A DNA stretch of 64,000 nt from Desulfacinum infernum DSM 9756 (GTDB lineage Bacteria; Desulfobacterota; Syntrophobacteria; Syntrophobacterales; DSM-9756), in assembly GCF_900129305.1 (NCBI RefSeq), contig NZ_FQVB01000018.1:29950-93949 (forward strand), in the 5' to 3' direction. Below, piece by piece: positions 28,670 through 35,898 of this stretch. Within the stretch, counting starts at the first letter, position 1; the number at the start of each line of letters is the position of its first letter. A model generated the notes under the pieces. It did no database searches. It had not been told where the DNA came from and saw only the letters and a list, made by a program, of their open reading frames with translations. The position numbers were made by a program, and so were the translations under genes.

Positions 28670-29404
28670 CTACGCCACTTCCCCTACCGAGATCTTGAGC
28701 TTTTCCCGGTCCTCGATGCGGTCCACCCGGCCGTCGCGGATCCACACGACCCGATCCGACACGTTGAGCATCTTGATGTCGTGGGTGGCCGAGATGATGG
28801 TCACGCCACGCTCCTTGGAAAGGTGTTTGAGGAGGGTGATGATCTCTTCGCCCGTTGTGAGATCCAGGTTGCCCGTGGGCTCATCGGCCAGGATGATGGC
28901 CGGGTCGTTGGCCAGGGCGCGCGCGACGGCCACCCGCTGCTGCTGGCCGCCGGAAAGTTCCGGGGGCTTGTGCTGGTAGCGCTCGGCCAGCCCCACCAGC
29001 TTGAGCAGCTCCATGCCCTTTTCCATGTATTCGTCCCGGCTCATTCCCGCAAAGATCATGGGGAGGGTCACGTTTTCGATGGCCGTCATCACCTGGATGA
29101 GATTGAAGGTCTGGAAGATGTAGCCGATCTTGCGGCAGCGGAGCCATGCCAGTTCATAGGCGTCCAACTGGGACACGTCCACTTCGTCGATGAAGACTCG
29201 GCCCGACGTGGGCTTGTCCAGCGCCCCGATCATATTGAAAAGAGTGGATTTGCCCGATCCCGAAGGGCCCATGATGGAGATGTACTCGCCTGAGCGAATG
29301 GCCAGGTTGACCCCTCTCAGAGCCTGCACTTCCTGTTGGCCCATGCGGAACACCTTGACCACATCCACCAGTCGAACCACATTGTGCGCGCCGTTTCCAT
29401 TCAT
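28670..29404 (-). CDS. ABC transporter ATPase (MacB/LolD type)
   Basis: 244 residues with Walker [10 protein letters not shown] (46-54), signature [15 protein letters not shown], Walker [13 protein letters not shown] and the switch histidine in ISATHD. The sequence is closest to LolD/MacB/FtsE-type ATPases that work with FtsX-fold permeases rather than import permeases. Start 29404 begins [19 protein letters not shown] and lies 5 bases after the short FtsX permease. Its two permease partners flank it. Confidence 0.92.
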   Translation of the reverse strand: MNGNGAHNVVRLVDVVKVFRMGQQEVQALRGVNLAIRSGEYISIMGPSGSGKSTLFNMIGALDKPTSGRVFIDEVDVSQLDAYELAWLRCRKIGYIFQTFNLIQVMTAIENVTLPMIFAGMSRDEYMEKGMELLKLVGLAERYQHKPPELSGGQQQRVAVARALANDPAIILADEPTGNLDLTTGEEIITLLKHLSKERGVTIISATHDIKMLNVSDRVVWIRDGRVDRIEDREKLKISVGEVA

Positions 29405-29409
29405 GGGCT

Positions 29410-30066
29410 CTACTGCTCCGTTCTGAGGGCCAAGGCGGGTTCCATGCGGGCTGCGACCCAGGCCGGATAAAGGACTCCGGTGAGCGACAGGAGCATGGCC
29501 AGACCGGTGCTCCAGGCGGCGATCCATGCCAGCTCGAGCGCCGGAAAATGCCGCACCACCGCCGTGCCGAACTTGACAAGAAGGGTGACGGAAGCGACCA
29601 GCACCCCGAGGGCGCTTCCCGCCGCTCCCCCCAGGAGCCCCTGGTAGACGGCCTCCAGGACGAACAGCTTGATGACGAAGCTGTCCAGCGCACCCAGGCA
29701 CTTGAGCGTTCCGATCTCGCGGAATCGTTCCGTGACGGCCATGAGCTGTGCGTTCACGATGCCCACGGCACAGACCAGAAGGGACAAGGCGATGAGCCAC
29801 CGGTCCTTGGGCGTGCTTCCGAACGTGCCCGCAAAGAGTTCATAGCCGGAGGAGACGATCTTCTCCTGCAGCTCCGACGGCGCATGAGGCCATAGGGCGT
29901 TCAGAAGCGCGTACACCGCAAACGTGTAGGCCACAAAGGCCACGGCCAGCACCAGGGTGGCCGTGGTGATCAGCGACCGAAACAGCCTGGCCCGAAGCGC
30001 ATTGAAGGAGATGCGCAATACTTGGGCCCACGGCAGCACCACTTGTCTTTCTACGGTCGGTCTCAT
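29410..30066 (-). CDS. short FtsX-family permease
   Basis: 218 residues. Four hydrophobic segments are visible (SLITTATLVLAVAFVAYTFA, WLIALSLLVCAVGIVNAQL, the Gly/Ala-rich GLLGGAAGSALGVLVASVTL, and AAWSTGLAMLLSLTGVLYPA). It has FtsX landmarks ERFREIGTLKCLGA and YPAWVAARMEPALALR. The extracytoplasmic domain between helices 1 and 2 is only about 40 residues, far smaller than in MacB. Start ATG 30066 (MRPTVERQ) lies about 50 bases after the glycosyltransferase stop. It forms an asymmetric pair with the giant fusion. Confidence 0.85.
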   Translation of the reverse strand: MRPTVERQVVLPWAQVLRISFNALRARLFRSLITTATLVLAVAFVAYTFAVYALLNALWPHAPSELQEKIVSSGYELFAGTFGSTPKDRWLIALSLLVCAVGIVNAQLMAVTERFREIGTLKCLGALDSFVIKLFVLEAVYQGLLGGAAGSALGVLVASVTLLVKFGTAVVRHFPALELAWIAAWSTGLAMLLSLTGVLYPAWVAARMEPALALRTEQ

Positions 30067-30115
30067 GTTCCGTCTCGTCCCGGTGCCGAGGTTTTGCTTG
30101 CACTGTTCTAACCAC

Positions 30116-31240
30116 TTAATCCCTGGCCACGAGATTTTCAACAGCCCGGACCGTTTCCCGGGCTCCGTCGCACCGGGGAAGACGGCGGGCGGGCGGAGGC
30201 GATTCCAGCTCTTCCCGGATGGCCCGGGCCACGTCTTCCGGCCCGAGAGAGTCCAATACCCGCACGATTCCCCTTTCTTCCAGGGCTCGAGCCCGGAGGG
30301 CCTGCTCGCGGTTCTGCGGAAAGGGATAGACCAGCGCCTTGGTGCCCGTGGCCAGGATGTCCATGCACGTGTTGTAGCCGGCCATGCTGATGGAAATCTC
30401 CGCTTCGGCCATACGGGAAGAAAAATCCAGGGCGAAGGGGTGAACCTCCACGCGCGGGTCCCCGTCGGCCCATTGCTCCACCAGGCGCCGGGCATGGTCT
30501 TCCATGAAAGGTCCCTTGTAGATGTGAAGCTGCAGATGGCGGTCGTCGATGCGTTCCCATGCTCTCAACACCGCTTCCAGGAGCTCCGTGCCGACGCGGC
30601 CGCCACCGGTGCTGACCACCACGCGCCCTGGTATCCTCGCCGGCGGAGGGGAGGCGGCGGGGCGGATCACGTATCCCGTATGGATCACCGGGCACCGGAT
30701 GTCTCCGGTACGGGAAAAGGTGGCGTCCAGGGGGATCATGTCCGGATCCCCATGGACCAGGACCAGGTCGAAGTAGCGGTTGAGGATCTCGAGAACCTTC
30801 TGTTCGTAGGCGGCCGTGTCCGCCTTTTCCACCAGGATGTCCCGAACGCTGCACACCACCCGCGCACGGGAAGTTGCGGAAAGGTTCTCCTTCAGGAGCG
30901 GTATCAGCTCGAAACGAAATTTCTTTCTTCCGAAGGGAAAGAGCTCGATCAGGAGAACATCCGGTCTTGTGCGGCGGTAGGTATCCAGGAGTTTCTCCCG
31001 GCGCCTGTCCTGCAGGCTTTCCAGGTCGCCTCCCGTCGCTTCCAGCTGCTTGAATTCCGGATCCATCATCAAAGGAGGCAGAAAAACCCGCGCCACATGT
31101 TCGGGTGGCCGGTAGTGGGCCAGCGGTTCGCCGCCTTCCACGAAGGTCACGGGGTGCGGGTAAAAGGCCTTGGCGATCTCCATGGAGCGGAAAAAGTGGC
31201 CGATACCCAGAACATGCTGACAGTAGTGCAGGATCTTCAT
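30116..31240 (-). CDS. MurG-like (GT28/GT-B) glycosyltransferase
   Basis: 374 residues with GT-B architecture. The N-terminal domain has GIGHFFRSMEIAKAF, recalling the glycine-rich loop of MurG. The C-terminal domain has VVVSTGGGRVGTELL and SMAGYNTCMDILATGTKALVYPF, where MurG-type enzymes bind the donor nucleotide sugar. There are no membrane segments. It is the first gene of the operon that continues into the short permease, ABC ATPase, fusion protein and DUF6785-like protein, so it may modify the exported molecule. Substrate unknown. Confidence 0.82.
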   Translation of the reverse strand: MKILHYCQHVLGIGHFFRSMEIAKAFYPHPVTFVEGGEPLAHYRPPEHVARVFLPPLMMDPEFKQLEATGGDLESLQDRRREKLLDTYRRTRPDVLLIELFPFGRKKFRFELIPLLKENLSATSRARVVCSVRDILVEKADTAAYEQKVLEILNRYFDLVLVHGDPDMIPLDATFSRTGDIRCPVIHTGYVIRPAASPPPARIPGRVVVSTGGGRVGTELLEAVLRAWERIDDRHLQLHIYKGPFMEDHARRLVEQWADGDPRVEVHPFALDFSSRMAEAEISISMAGYNTCMDILATGTKALVYPFPQNREQALRARALEERGIVRVLDSLGPEDVARAIREELESPPPARRLPRCDGARETVRAVENLVARD

Positions 31241-31314
31241 CCGTTCGAGCTTTCCCTGATTTGGGTTTTGTTTCCGTTGAAGCCCCTGAGAGCTAGTCCG
31301 AGAACTCCATAAAT

Positions 31315-31386
31315 CGTCACTCCCGCGGAAGCGGGAGTCCAGGATGTAGTGTCAATCCTGCATCCCTGCTTTCGTGGGGATGACGG
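31315..31386. repeat. CGTCA-ended palindromic repeat, second copy
   Basis: CGTCACTCCCGCGGAAGCGG...TCCAGG at the left and CATCCCTGCTTTCG..GGGGATGACGG at the right. Each half is a hairpin and the outer ends are inverted, as at 12728-12822. Confidence 0.6.
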
Positions 31387-31455
31387 ATGGCCCTTGAAAG
31401 GGGCAAGTCAGCGATACCGAAATTGGACGATTCTTGTGCATGGGCCGGCTCCGAT

Positions 31456-31525
31456 GGGCGGGCGTAAAGCCCTCCCTACAAAATGCGTTGATCTCTTGGG
31501 TAGGGGCGGGGTTTATCCCCGCCCG
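31456..31525 (-). repeat. paired GC-palindrome repeat, family 2 copy 2
   Basis: GGGCGGGCGTAAAGCCCTCC, a ~25-base spacer, then GTAGGGGCGGGGTTTATCCC...GCCCG. It is the reverse-orientation copy of the element at 21490-21561; the spacer is not conserved. Confidence 0.65.
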
Positions 31526-31574
31526 GGCCACAGGCGGGCCGGAGGTCCGCGCTCCCGGGAAAAACAGCACTTGC

Positions 31575-32180
31575 CTAAGGCTCGGATAAACCAGCCAAGG
31601 CCGTCTTCAGTGCGGCCACGAATTCAAAGAAGATCGGAGTGGGGTGGTCGCGACCCGGGCGGTCCAAGCGTGCGAAGAAGGAGGCTCGAAGGGCTTCGGA
31701 AAGCTCCAGTTGAAGACCTGCCCCAGAACTTCCCCGGTTGCAGAGGTTTTCCTTTTGGTCCCCGCGAAAGACCGGGTGCGGAGCCGAGGAGAAGCCGCGC
31801 GACCGCAAAACGGTCGCCACCCGCGCCCGCAAGTCCTCGTCCAATCCCCCCAAATAGACCGTTGGATTTGCTCCGTCACAGCCGTGGATGGTGATCACCT
31901 TCCAGGAACGTCGCGCCATTTCCAAGGCGGCGGGTTCGTCGAAAAGGGTGCTGGTGATGTGCAGCCTGCCGTTTCCCTTCCGTTTGAGTCCGTCCAAATG
32001 ATAGAAGGAATGGTGAGGTTCGGCCACGGCCCGGGCCACCTCGGAAGTTCCGGGCTCGATGCCGCCTCCGTGGGGCGCCATGACGGCGATGCCCGTCCGT
32101 CCCCAGCGCCACTGGATGCGGAAGTCGATCCCTTCCCGTTCCTTTTCCGCCAGTTGCTGGAAAGATCGGTATATGTTCAC
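31575..32180 (-). CDS. poly-gamma-glutamate hydrolase-like protein
   Basis: 201 residues, matching the phage-type poly-gamma-glutamate hydrolase family (PF05908, formerly DUF867). Landmarks are VMAPHGGGIEPGTSE, HHSFYHLDGLKRKGN, LHITSTLFDEP, WKVITIHG and NRGSSGAGLQLELSEALR; the His and Glu residues in these motifs are the expected zinc ligands and catalytic residues. GTG 32180 is chosen because GGAGG lies 4 bases upstream. There are no phage neighbours. It could cleave polyglutamate capsules or related gamma-linked peptides. Confidence 0.85.
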   Translation of the reverse strand: MNIYRSFQQLAEKEREGIDFRIQWRWGRTGIAVMAPHGGGIEPGTSEVARAVAEPHHSFYHLDGLKRKGNGRLHITSTLFDEPAALEMARRSWKVITIHGCDGANPTVYLGGLDEDLRARVATVLRSRGFSSAPHPVFRGDQKENLCNRGSSGAGLQLELSEALRASFFARLDRPGRDHPTPIFFEFVAALKTALAGLSEP

Positions 32181-32359
32181 GAAACCTCCGGTGAATTGGC
32201 GGCGATCCATTCAGGGCGGCGGCGGATTCCATTGTGCCCGAGAGACCGCTGCCTGTAAAGCCGTGCACAGAGGCGGCAAAACCGCCGACGAAAAGGTCGT
32301 CGGGCGGAGCGAGTCATGATTTGTAGGAAACGGGACCTCGTCCCGTTCGTGGGCGCGAC

Positions 32360-32391
32360 CTGTGGGGGCGAATAATCCTTCGCCCCCACAG
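32360..32391. repeat. 13-bp perfect hairpin abutting MITE copy B
   Basis: CTGTGGGGGCGAA and TTCGCCCCCACAG pair perfectly around TAATCC. It occupies the place where the left end of the MITE-like element would be expected. Confidence 0.55.
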
Positions 32392-32408
32392 GGGCCCCCC
32401 TTTTCATT

Positions 32409-32567
32409 GTAGCCGCGGGGCTTCAGCCCTGCGGAAAAGGTCATCATAACTCCATGAAGCGACAGGAAATACGCTATGGCCTATCCGACGGCCGGGGATT
32501 CCTCCGCAGCCTTGAGGGGCTGCGCTACGAGAAAAGAGGTCGTCCGCGGCGTTCTCAGACAAGCTCC
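32409..32567 (+). repeat. MITE-like element, copy B (left end missing)
   Basis: Shares with copy A the block starting GTAGCCGCGGGGCTTCAG, the CCGCAGCC...GGCTGCGCTACGA hairpin and the right terminus GTTCTCAGACAAGCTCC (32551-32567). The left 57 bases, including the left inverted repeat, are absent. Confidence 0.7.
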
Positions 32568-32669
32568 TGGCAGACGACATTTTTCATCCATGCGGGGTGG
32601 TGAGCCTCGCCATGACCGTCAGGTGGGGCATAAATCATCTTGGGTCCTTTCACAAAAGGAGGTGAAGCG

Positions 32670-33488
32670 GTGGAAAGTCAGGTTGCTCGCATGTTGGGGA
32701 TGACCCACCAGCCCGTGGCCATCCTGTGGGCCGATCAGGAGCCGGAAAAGGCCGCCCGATTCACGCCCGGCAAGTGGGGTTGCGTCATGTGGATGTTGGT
32801 GGGCGCCTCCAGGGGCAAGACCGCCGCCTTTGATGAGACCACTTACGGATGCTGGGGCGGCGGCGTGGGACTGGGTTTCGGTAACCAGTACAAGGCGTTT
32901 CCGGGGGGTGAGCCTTGCTTTCATTACTTCCTGTCCGTCGGTAACCGCCACTGGGATACGGGCAGGGCGCTGGTGGAGCAGATGGAGGCGTCCGGAGCCG
33001 GGGGGTCCTTCCTGGAGGATTTGCGGGACGGGGAAGGTTATCTCAAGAGCCCGGAACGGGTGGCGGATTTTGTCAAAGAGCTCCCCATCATGCAGGTGCC
33101 CACCCGGTACGTGGTGTTCAAGCCTTTGGGAGAGGTCCACCCGGAAGAGGAAGAACCCAAGGTGGTGGTCTTCTGGGCTACGCCGCATCAGCTGGCGGCC
33201 TTGGTGGTGCTGGCCAACTACGACCGTCCCGGCAATGAAAACGTGGCGGTTCCCTTCGGTGCCGGATGTCAAAGCGTGGGGATTTATGCCTATCGGGAGC
33301 TGGACCGGCCCTATCCGCGGGGCATCATCGGCCAGATGGATCTTTCCGCCCGATTGAACGTGCGCAAGACCATGGGGGACCATGTCTTCACGTTCGCCGC
33401 CCCATGGAGGCTCTTTCGGGAGATGGAGGAAAACGTGGCGGAGAGCTTTGCGTCCCGCCAGGTGTGGCGGCAGTTGGCGGGCAAGTAG
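32670..33488 (+). CDS. DUF169 family protein
   Basis: 272 residues. DUF169 proteins are common in anaerobes and contain conserved cysteines and glycines seen here (GKWGCVMWMLVGA, TTYGCWGGGVGLGFG, VPFGAGCQSVG). No function has been established for the family that I can cite. The start is GTG 32670, with AAAGGAGGTGAAGC immediately ahead, an exceptionally strong ribosome-binding site. It stands alone between repeats. Confidence 0.85.
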   Translation: MESQVARMLGMTHQPVAILWADQEPEKAARFTPGKWGCVMWMLVGASRGKTAAFDETTYGCWGGGVGLGFGNQYKAFPGGEPCFHYFLSVGNRHWDTGRALVEQMEASGAGGSFLEDLRDGEGYLKSPERVADFVKELPIMQVPTRYVVFKPLGEVHPEEEEPKVVVFWATPHQLAALVVLANYDRPGNENVAVPFGAGCQSVGIYAYRELDRPYPRGIIGQMDLSARLNVRKTMGDHVFTFAAPWRLFREMEENVAESFASRQVWRQLAGK

Positions 33489-33587
33489 TCCATTGCATTC
33501 CGGGGCTTTCCATGGTAGCAAGGTGACCTTGTGAATAATGGGCGCTAAGTCTTCGGCGCCCGCCCCTCAACAGGAGCCTGACCTGCC

Positions 33588-33926
33588 ATGCCATCGGAGC
33601 CCCGGAGCAGGATCTACATCATTTTCAAGCGAGCCCGTTGTTGTGTCCGGATCTTTACGGACCTGAACAAGGATCTGTTTCACGCCCGGCTGGAGGAGGC
33701 TCTCAAGGACAAGAAGAGCCTCTTTCTCACCGTCTATGAGCGCAACGGGACGGGCTTCAGACGAAGCCACACCACCGTGACCCCCTACGAAATTCTGGCC
33801 GATTGCGTCTTTCATGCGGAGAACGTGGACGCCGACGCCATGGATTTTTGTGCCGACAAGGCACACGAGGCCCGCTTTCTTGAAAAACTTGCAAGAGACA
33901 ACGGCCTCAAGCCCATTTCCATGTGA
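33588..33926 (+). CDS. hypothetical protein
   Basis: 112 residues, not recognised. It is basic at the N-terminus, with alternating strands (RIYIIFKRARCCVRIFTD) and two helices (DLFHARLEEALKDK, DFCADKAHEARFLEKLARDNGL), compatible with a small alpha/beta fold. AGGAG lies about 9 bases before the ATG. It sits about 100 bases after the DUF169 gene; a GGGCGC...GCGCCC hairpin at 33540-33561 lies between them. Confidence 0.55.
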   Translation: MPSEPRSRIYIIFKRARCCVRIFTDLNKDLFHARLEEALKDKKSLFLTVYERNGTGFRRSHTTVTPYEILADCVFHAENVDADAMDFCADKAHEARFLEKLARDNGLKPISM

Positions 33927-34092
33927 AATCGTCCCTGCAGCGGGGCCTACCCCTGTTTCCCGGCCCATGGAACTGCTCTTTCTCCTTCTTGCCATTTGAG
34001 CCGGCCTGAGCGAATCTGCACGCAAGGATGGAAAAGAAGAAGCCTTTGCGTTCATTGGCGGTTTTTTCAAACTAGAAGAGTGGGAGCGGGGC

Positions 34093-34230
34093 ATGGAAAC
34101 CGATCGTGATGCCATGGAGCTTCTCCGTCGCCAGGTGGCCGAGTTGGAAGCGGAAAGAGACAGGCTTCGGGCCCGGGTTTCCCATTTGGAGGAAGCCCTG
34201 CAGGGGTGTTTGAGTCGCTCCCGGCATTGA
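34093..34230 (+). CDS. 45-residue coiled-coil peptide
   Basis: Short frame METDRDAMELLRRQVAELE followed by three further heptads, ending in SRSRH. The leucines and charged residues fit a parallel coiled coil. GGAGCGG lies just upstream. It could be a real small protein or the remnant of a longer one; no family is recognised. Confidence 0.4.
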   Translation: METDRDAMELLRRQVAELEAERDRLRARVSHLEEALQGCLSRSRH

Positions 34231-34358
34231 CTGGGATGCGGCTTTGCCGACTGGTGGCTGGATGCCAACAGAGTGCTCAGCGAGGAAGGGGGATTGCCCG
34301 AAGGGTGCCGTGCCCGGCGCCGTGACGAAGGCCCCTGTGGGAAGAAGTAGTTCCAACC

Positions 34359-35501
34359 ATGGCGACACCGCTCTTTACCACATCTGTATGGAATTCCCCG
34401 TGGCCTGGAGACGCCCCACCCCGGGAGGCCATCCTGCCTAGCGGACTTTCCGAGGATATCCCGTCCATCCGGTACGCGGATTACTTCGCTGCCCTGGAAG
34501 CGGCTCTGGGTTCCCATGACCTGAAGCCCCTGCGGTCGGCCCTGGCGTCGGTTTGTGGGGAAACGATCCCGGCCGAGGCCGTCGAACATGTCCACCTCGA
34601 GAGCGTCAAGCACGGTGCCTTCTACCACGTGGCCCGCATGGAGGTGACCGTTGGGGGGCGACGGATTTCCCTGGTCATGAATGTGGCCGTTTCGGACCGC
34701 GGGAGGGCCGCCCTGGAAAGGGAGTGGCGCGCGCTCGGGAGGGTCGTCGAATCCCCCGGCGGCCCCTTTTTTCCCCGCTGCCATCACAAGGGAGAATTCC
34801 ATTGCGAGGATGTGGAGGGGAAGATGCATCCCGCTTCCTACTTCCTGGCCGAGTGGTTCGAGGGATACCACGAATTTCACCTGCAACCTTTACGGCAGGG
34901 CGGACAGGGCCTCCATGTGTGGGACGGATCACCGAGGGGGCGGCTGCTCGTCGGCAGCGAGGCGGCGGCCGTTTACCGGGAAGGGGCCAGGATTCTTACG
35001 TTGTGCCTGGATCGTGCAACCTTCGAGCAGATCTTCCCGTGGCACCACGCTGCCGGGGACATGGTGGTTCGCTGTGGAAACGGAGAACCGAGCGTCCGTA
35101 TGATCTCGGCGCGGGATTACCGAACGCTCGTCCCGGCCGGCAGAGCCCCGCATGAACGCACGGCTGCCGCCATGGCCTTTTTCTATGGCCTCGCGGTCCG
35201 GCTTCGCGTGGATCGGGAGCAGGGAACGGGGCGATTGGTGTGGGCGGATGCCGGCTGGGTGCGCTCCATGGTAGAGGGATTCTGGTCGGGATGGCGCGAG
35301 GCGAAGCCGCGGGCGGGCGAGGCCGAGACGGACGCCCTGCGCCGGGCCCTCCTCGGTTTTTCGGCCGAGGATTGGACGGCTTTCGGGCAATACTTATTGG
35401 ACGATCTCATCGTGGACCCCGAGGAGTCATCCTTCATCGCGTCCCGGCTGGAGGATCACGCCAAGGAGCTGGCGGTCGCGCTGGGAGAGAGTTTGGAATA
35501 G
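34359..35501 (+). CDS. hypothetical protein, possibly kinase/phosphotransferase-like
   Basis: 380 residues, no family named with confidence. The order of segments is reminiscent of the protein-kinase/aminoglycoside-phosphotransferase fold: a beta-rich N-lobe (FYHVARMEVTVGGRRISLVMNVAVSD), a hinge-like YFLAEWFEGYHEFHL, and FPWHHAAGDMVVR resembling a catalytic loop. Canonical kinase residues are not all present, so this is only a fold guess. The C-terminal ~100 residues are helical. A strong bidirectional terminator follows. Confidence 0.5.
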   Translation: MATPLFTTSVWNSPWPGDAPPREAILPSGLSEDIPSIRYADYFAALEAALGSHDLKPLRSALASVCGETIPAEAVEHVHLESVKHGAFYHVARMEVTVGGRRISLVMNVAVSDRGRAALEREWRALGRVVESPGGPFFPRCHHKGEFHCEDVEGKMHPASYFLAEWFEGYHEFHLQPLRQGGQGLHVWDGSPRGRLLVGSEAAAVYREGARILTLCLDRATFEQIFPWHHAAGDMVVRCGNGEPSVRMISARDYRTLVPAGRAPHERTAAAMAFFYGLAVRLRVDREQGTGRLVWADAGWVRSMVEGFWSGWREAKPRAGEAETDALRRALLGFSAEDWTAFGQYLLDDLIVDPEESSFIASRLEDHAKELAVALGESLE

Positions 35502-35519
35502 AGGCTGGTGCTTAAAAGG

Positions 35520-35552
35520 AAAAAGGGCGCCGGGTTTCCCCGCGCCCTTTTT
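35520..35552. terminator. bidirectional rho-independent terminator
   Basis: AAAAAGGGCGC (35520-35530) pairs with GCGCCCTTTTT (35542-35552). It ends in a T-run on both strands and so serves the + strand gene on the left and the minus-strand tRNA genes on the right. Confidence 0.9.
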
Positions 35553-35560
35553 CCTTCAAC

Positions 35561-35636
35561 TGGTAGTCCCAACGGGACTCGAACCCGTGTCTCTGGCGTG
35601 AGAGGCCAGTATCCTAGACCGCTAGACGATGGGACC
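35561..35636 (-). tRNA. tRNA-Glu (anticodon CUC)
   Basis: 76-nt cloverleaf ending in encoded CCA. The acceptor is GGTCCCA/TGGGACT, the anticodon stem is CTGGC/GCCAG with loop CTCTCAC (anticodon CUC), and the T-loop is GTTCGAGTC. It is transcribed after tRNA-Gln. Confidence 0.95.
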
Positions 35637-35642
35637 ACAAAG

Positions 35643-35716
35643 TGGCTGGGGGACTAGGATTCGAACCTAGGCTAGCTGATCCAGAGTCAGCCGTCCTGCC
35701 ACTAGACGATCCCCCA
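35643..35716 (-). tRNA. tRNA-Gln (anticodon CUG)
   Basis: 74-nt cloverleaf with encoded CCA. The acceptor is TGGGGGA/TCCCCCA, the anticodon stem is GCTGA/TCAGC with loop CTCTGGA (anticodon CUG), and the T-loop is GTTCGAATC. It lies 6 bases from tRNA-Glu. Confidence 0.95.
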
Positions 35717-35730
35717 GCAAACGTGGGGGG

Positions 35731-35759
35731 AACGTAAACAAAAGTGGACGCGAAGTCAA
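35731..35759 (-). promoter_or_regulatory. sigma-70 promoter of the tRNA-Gln/tRNA-Glu operon
   Basis: The minus strand has TTGACT (35759-35754), a 17-base spacer and TACGTT (35736-35731). Initiation would fall a few bases upstream of the tRNA-Gln 5' end. Confidence 0.65.
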
Positions 35760-35898
35760 GACCCAATTGGCCCCGGGTTTGAATTGCGAGGATTTCGGGC
35801 GTCTTTGTGCTGTGCCTGGCGTTCCCGTTGAGGTAGAATAAAAAGGCAGTTCCGGCTGAGTCCGGAACCAGCGGAACGACCCAGGGGATGGTGAGACG

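Larger units (their letters stand above)
31241..31574. other. gene-free repeat region
   Basis: 334 bases with two repeats (31315-31386 and 31456-31525). The promoter of the minus-strand envelope operon should lie around 31250-31310, but I find no clear consensus boxes. Confidence 0.6.
32181..32669. other. gene-free region with hairpin and MITE-like copy
   Basis: 489 bases between divergent genes. It holds a 13-bp hairpin (32360-32391), the partial MITE-like copy B (32409-32567) and the ribosome-binding site of the DUF169 gene. No other feature is seen. Confidence 0.65.

Noticed and set aside
31575..33488. Prophage remnant suggested by the poly-gamma-glutamate hydrolase
   Set aside because: There are no integrase, capsid, terminase or tail genes and no att-like repeats nearby. 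Flanking genes are chromosomal.
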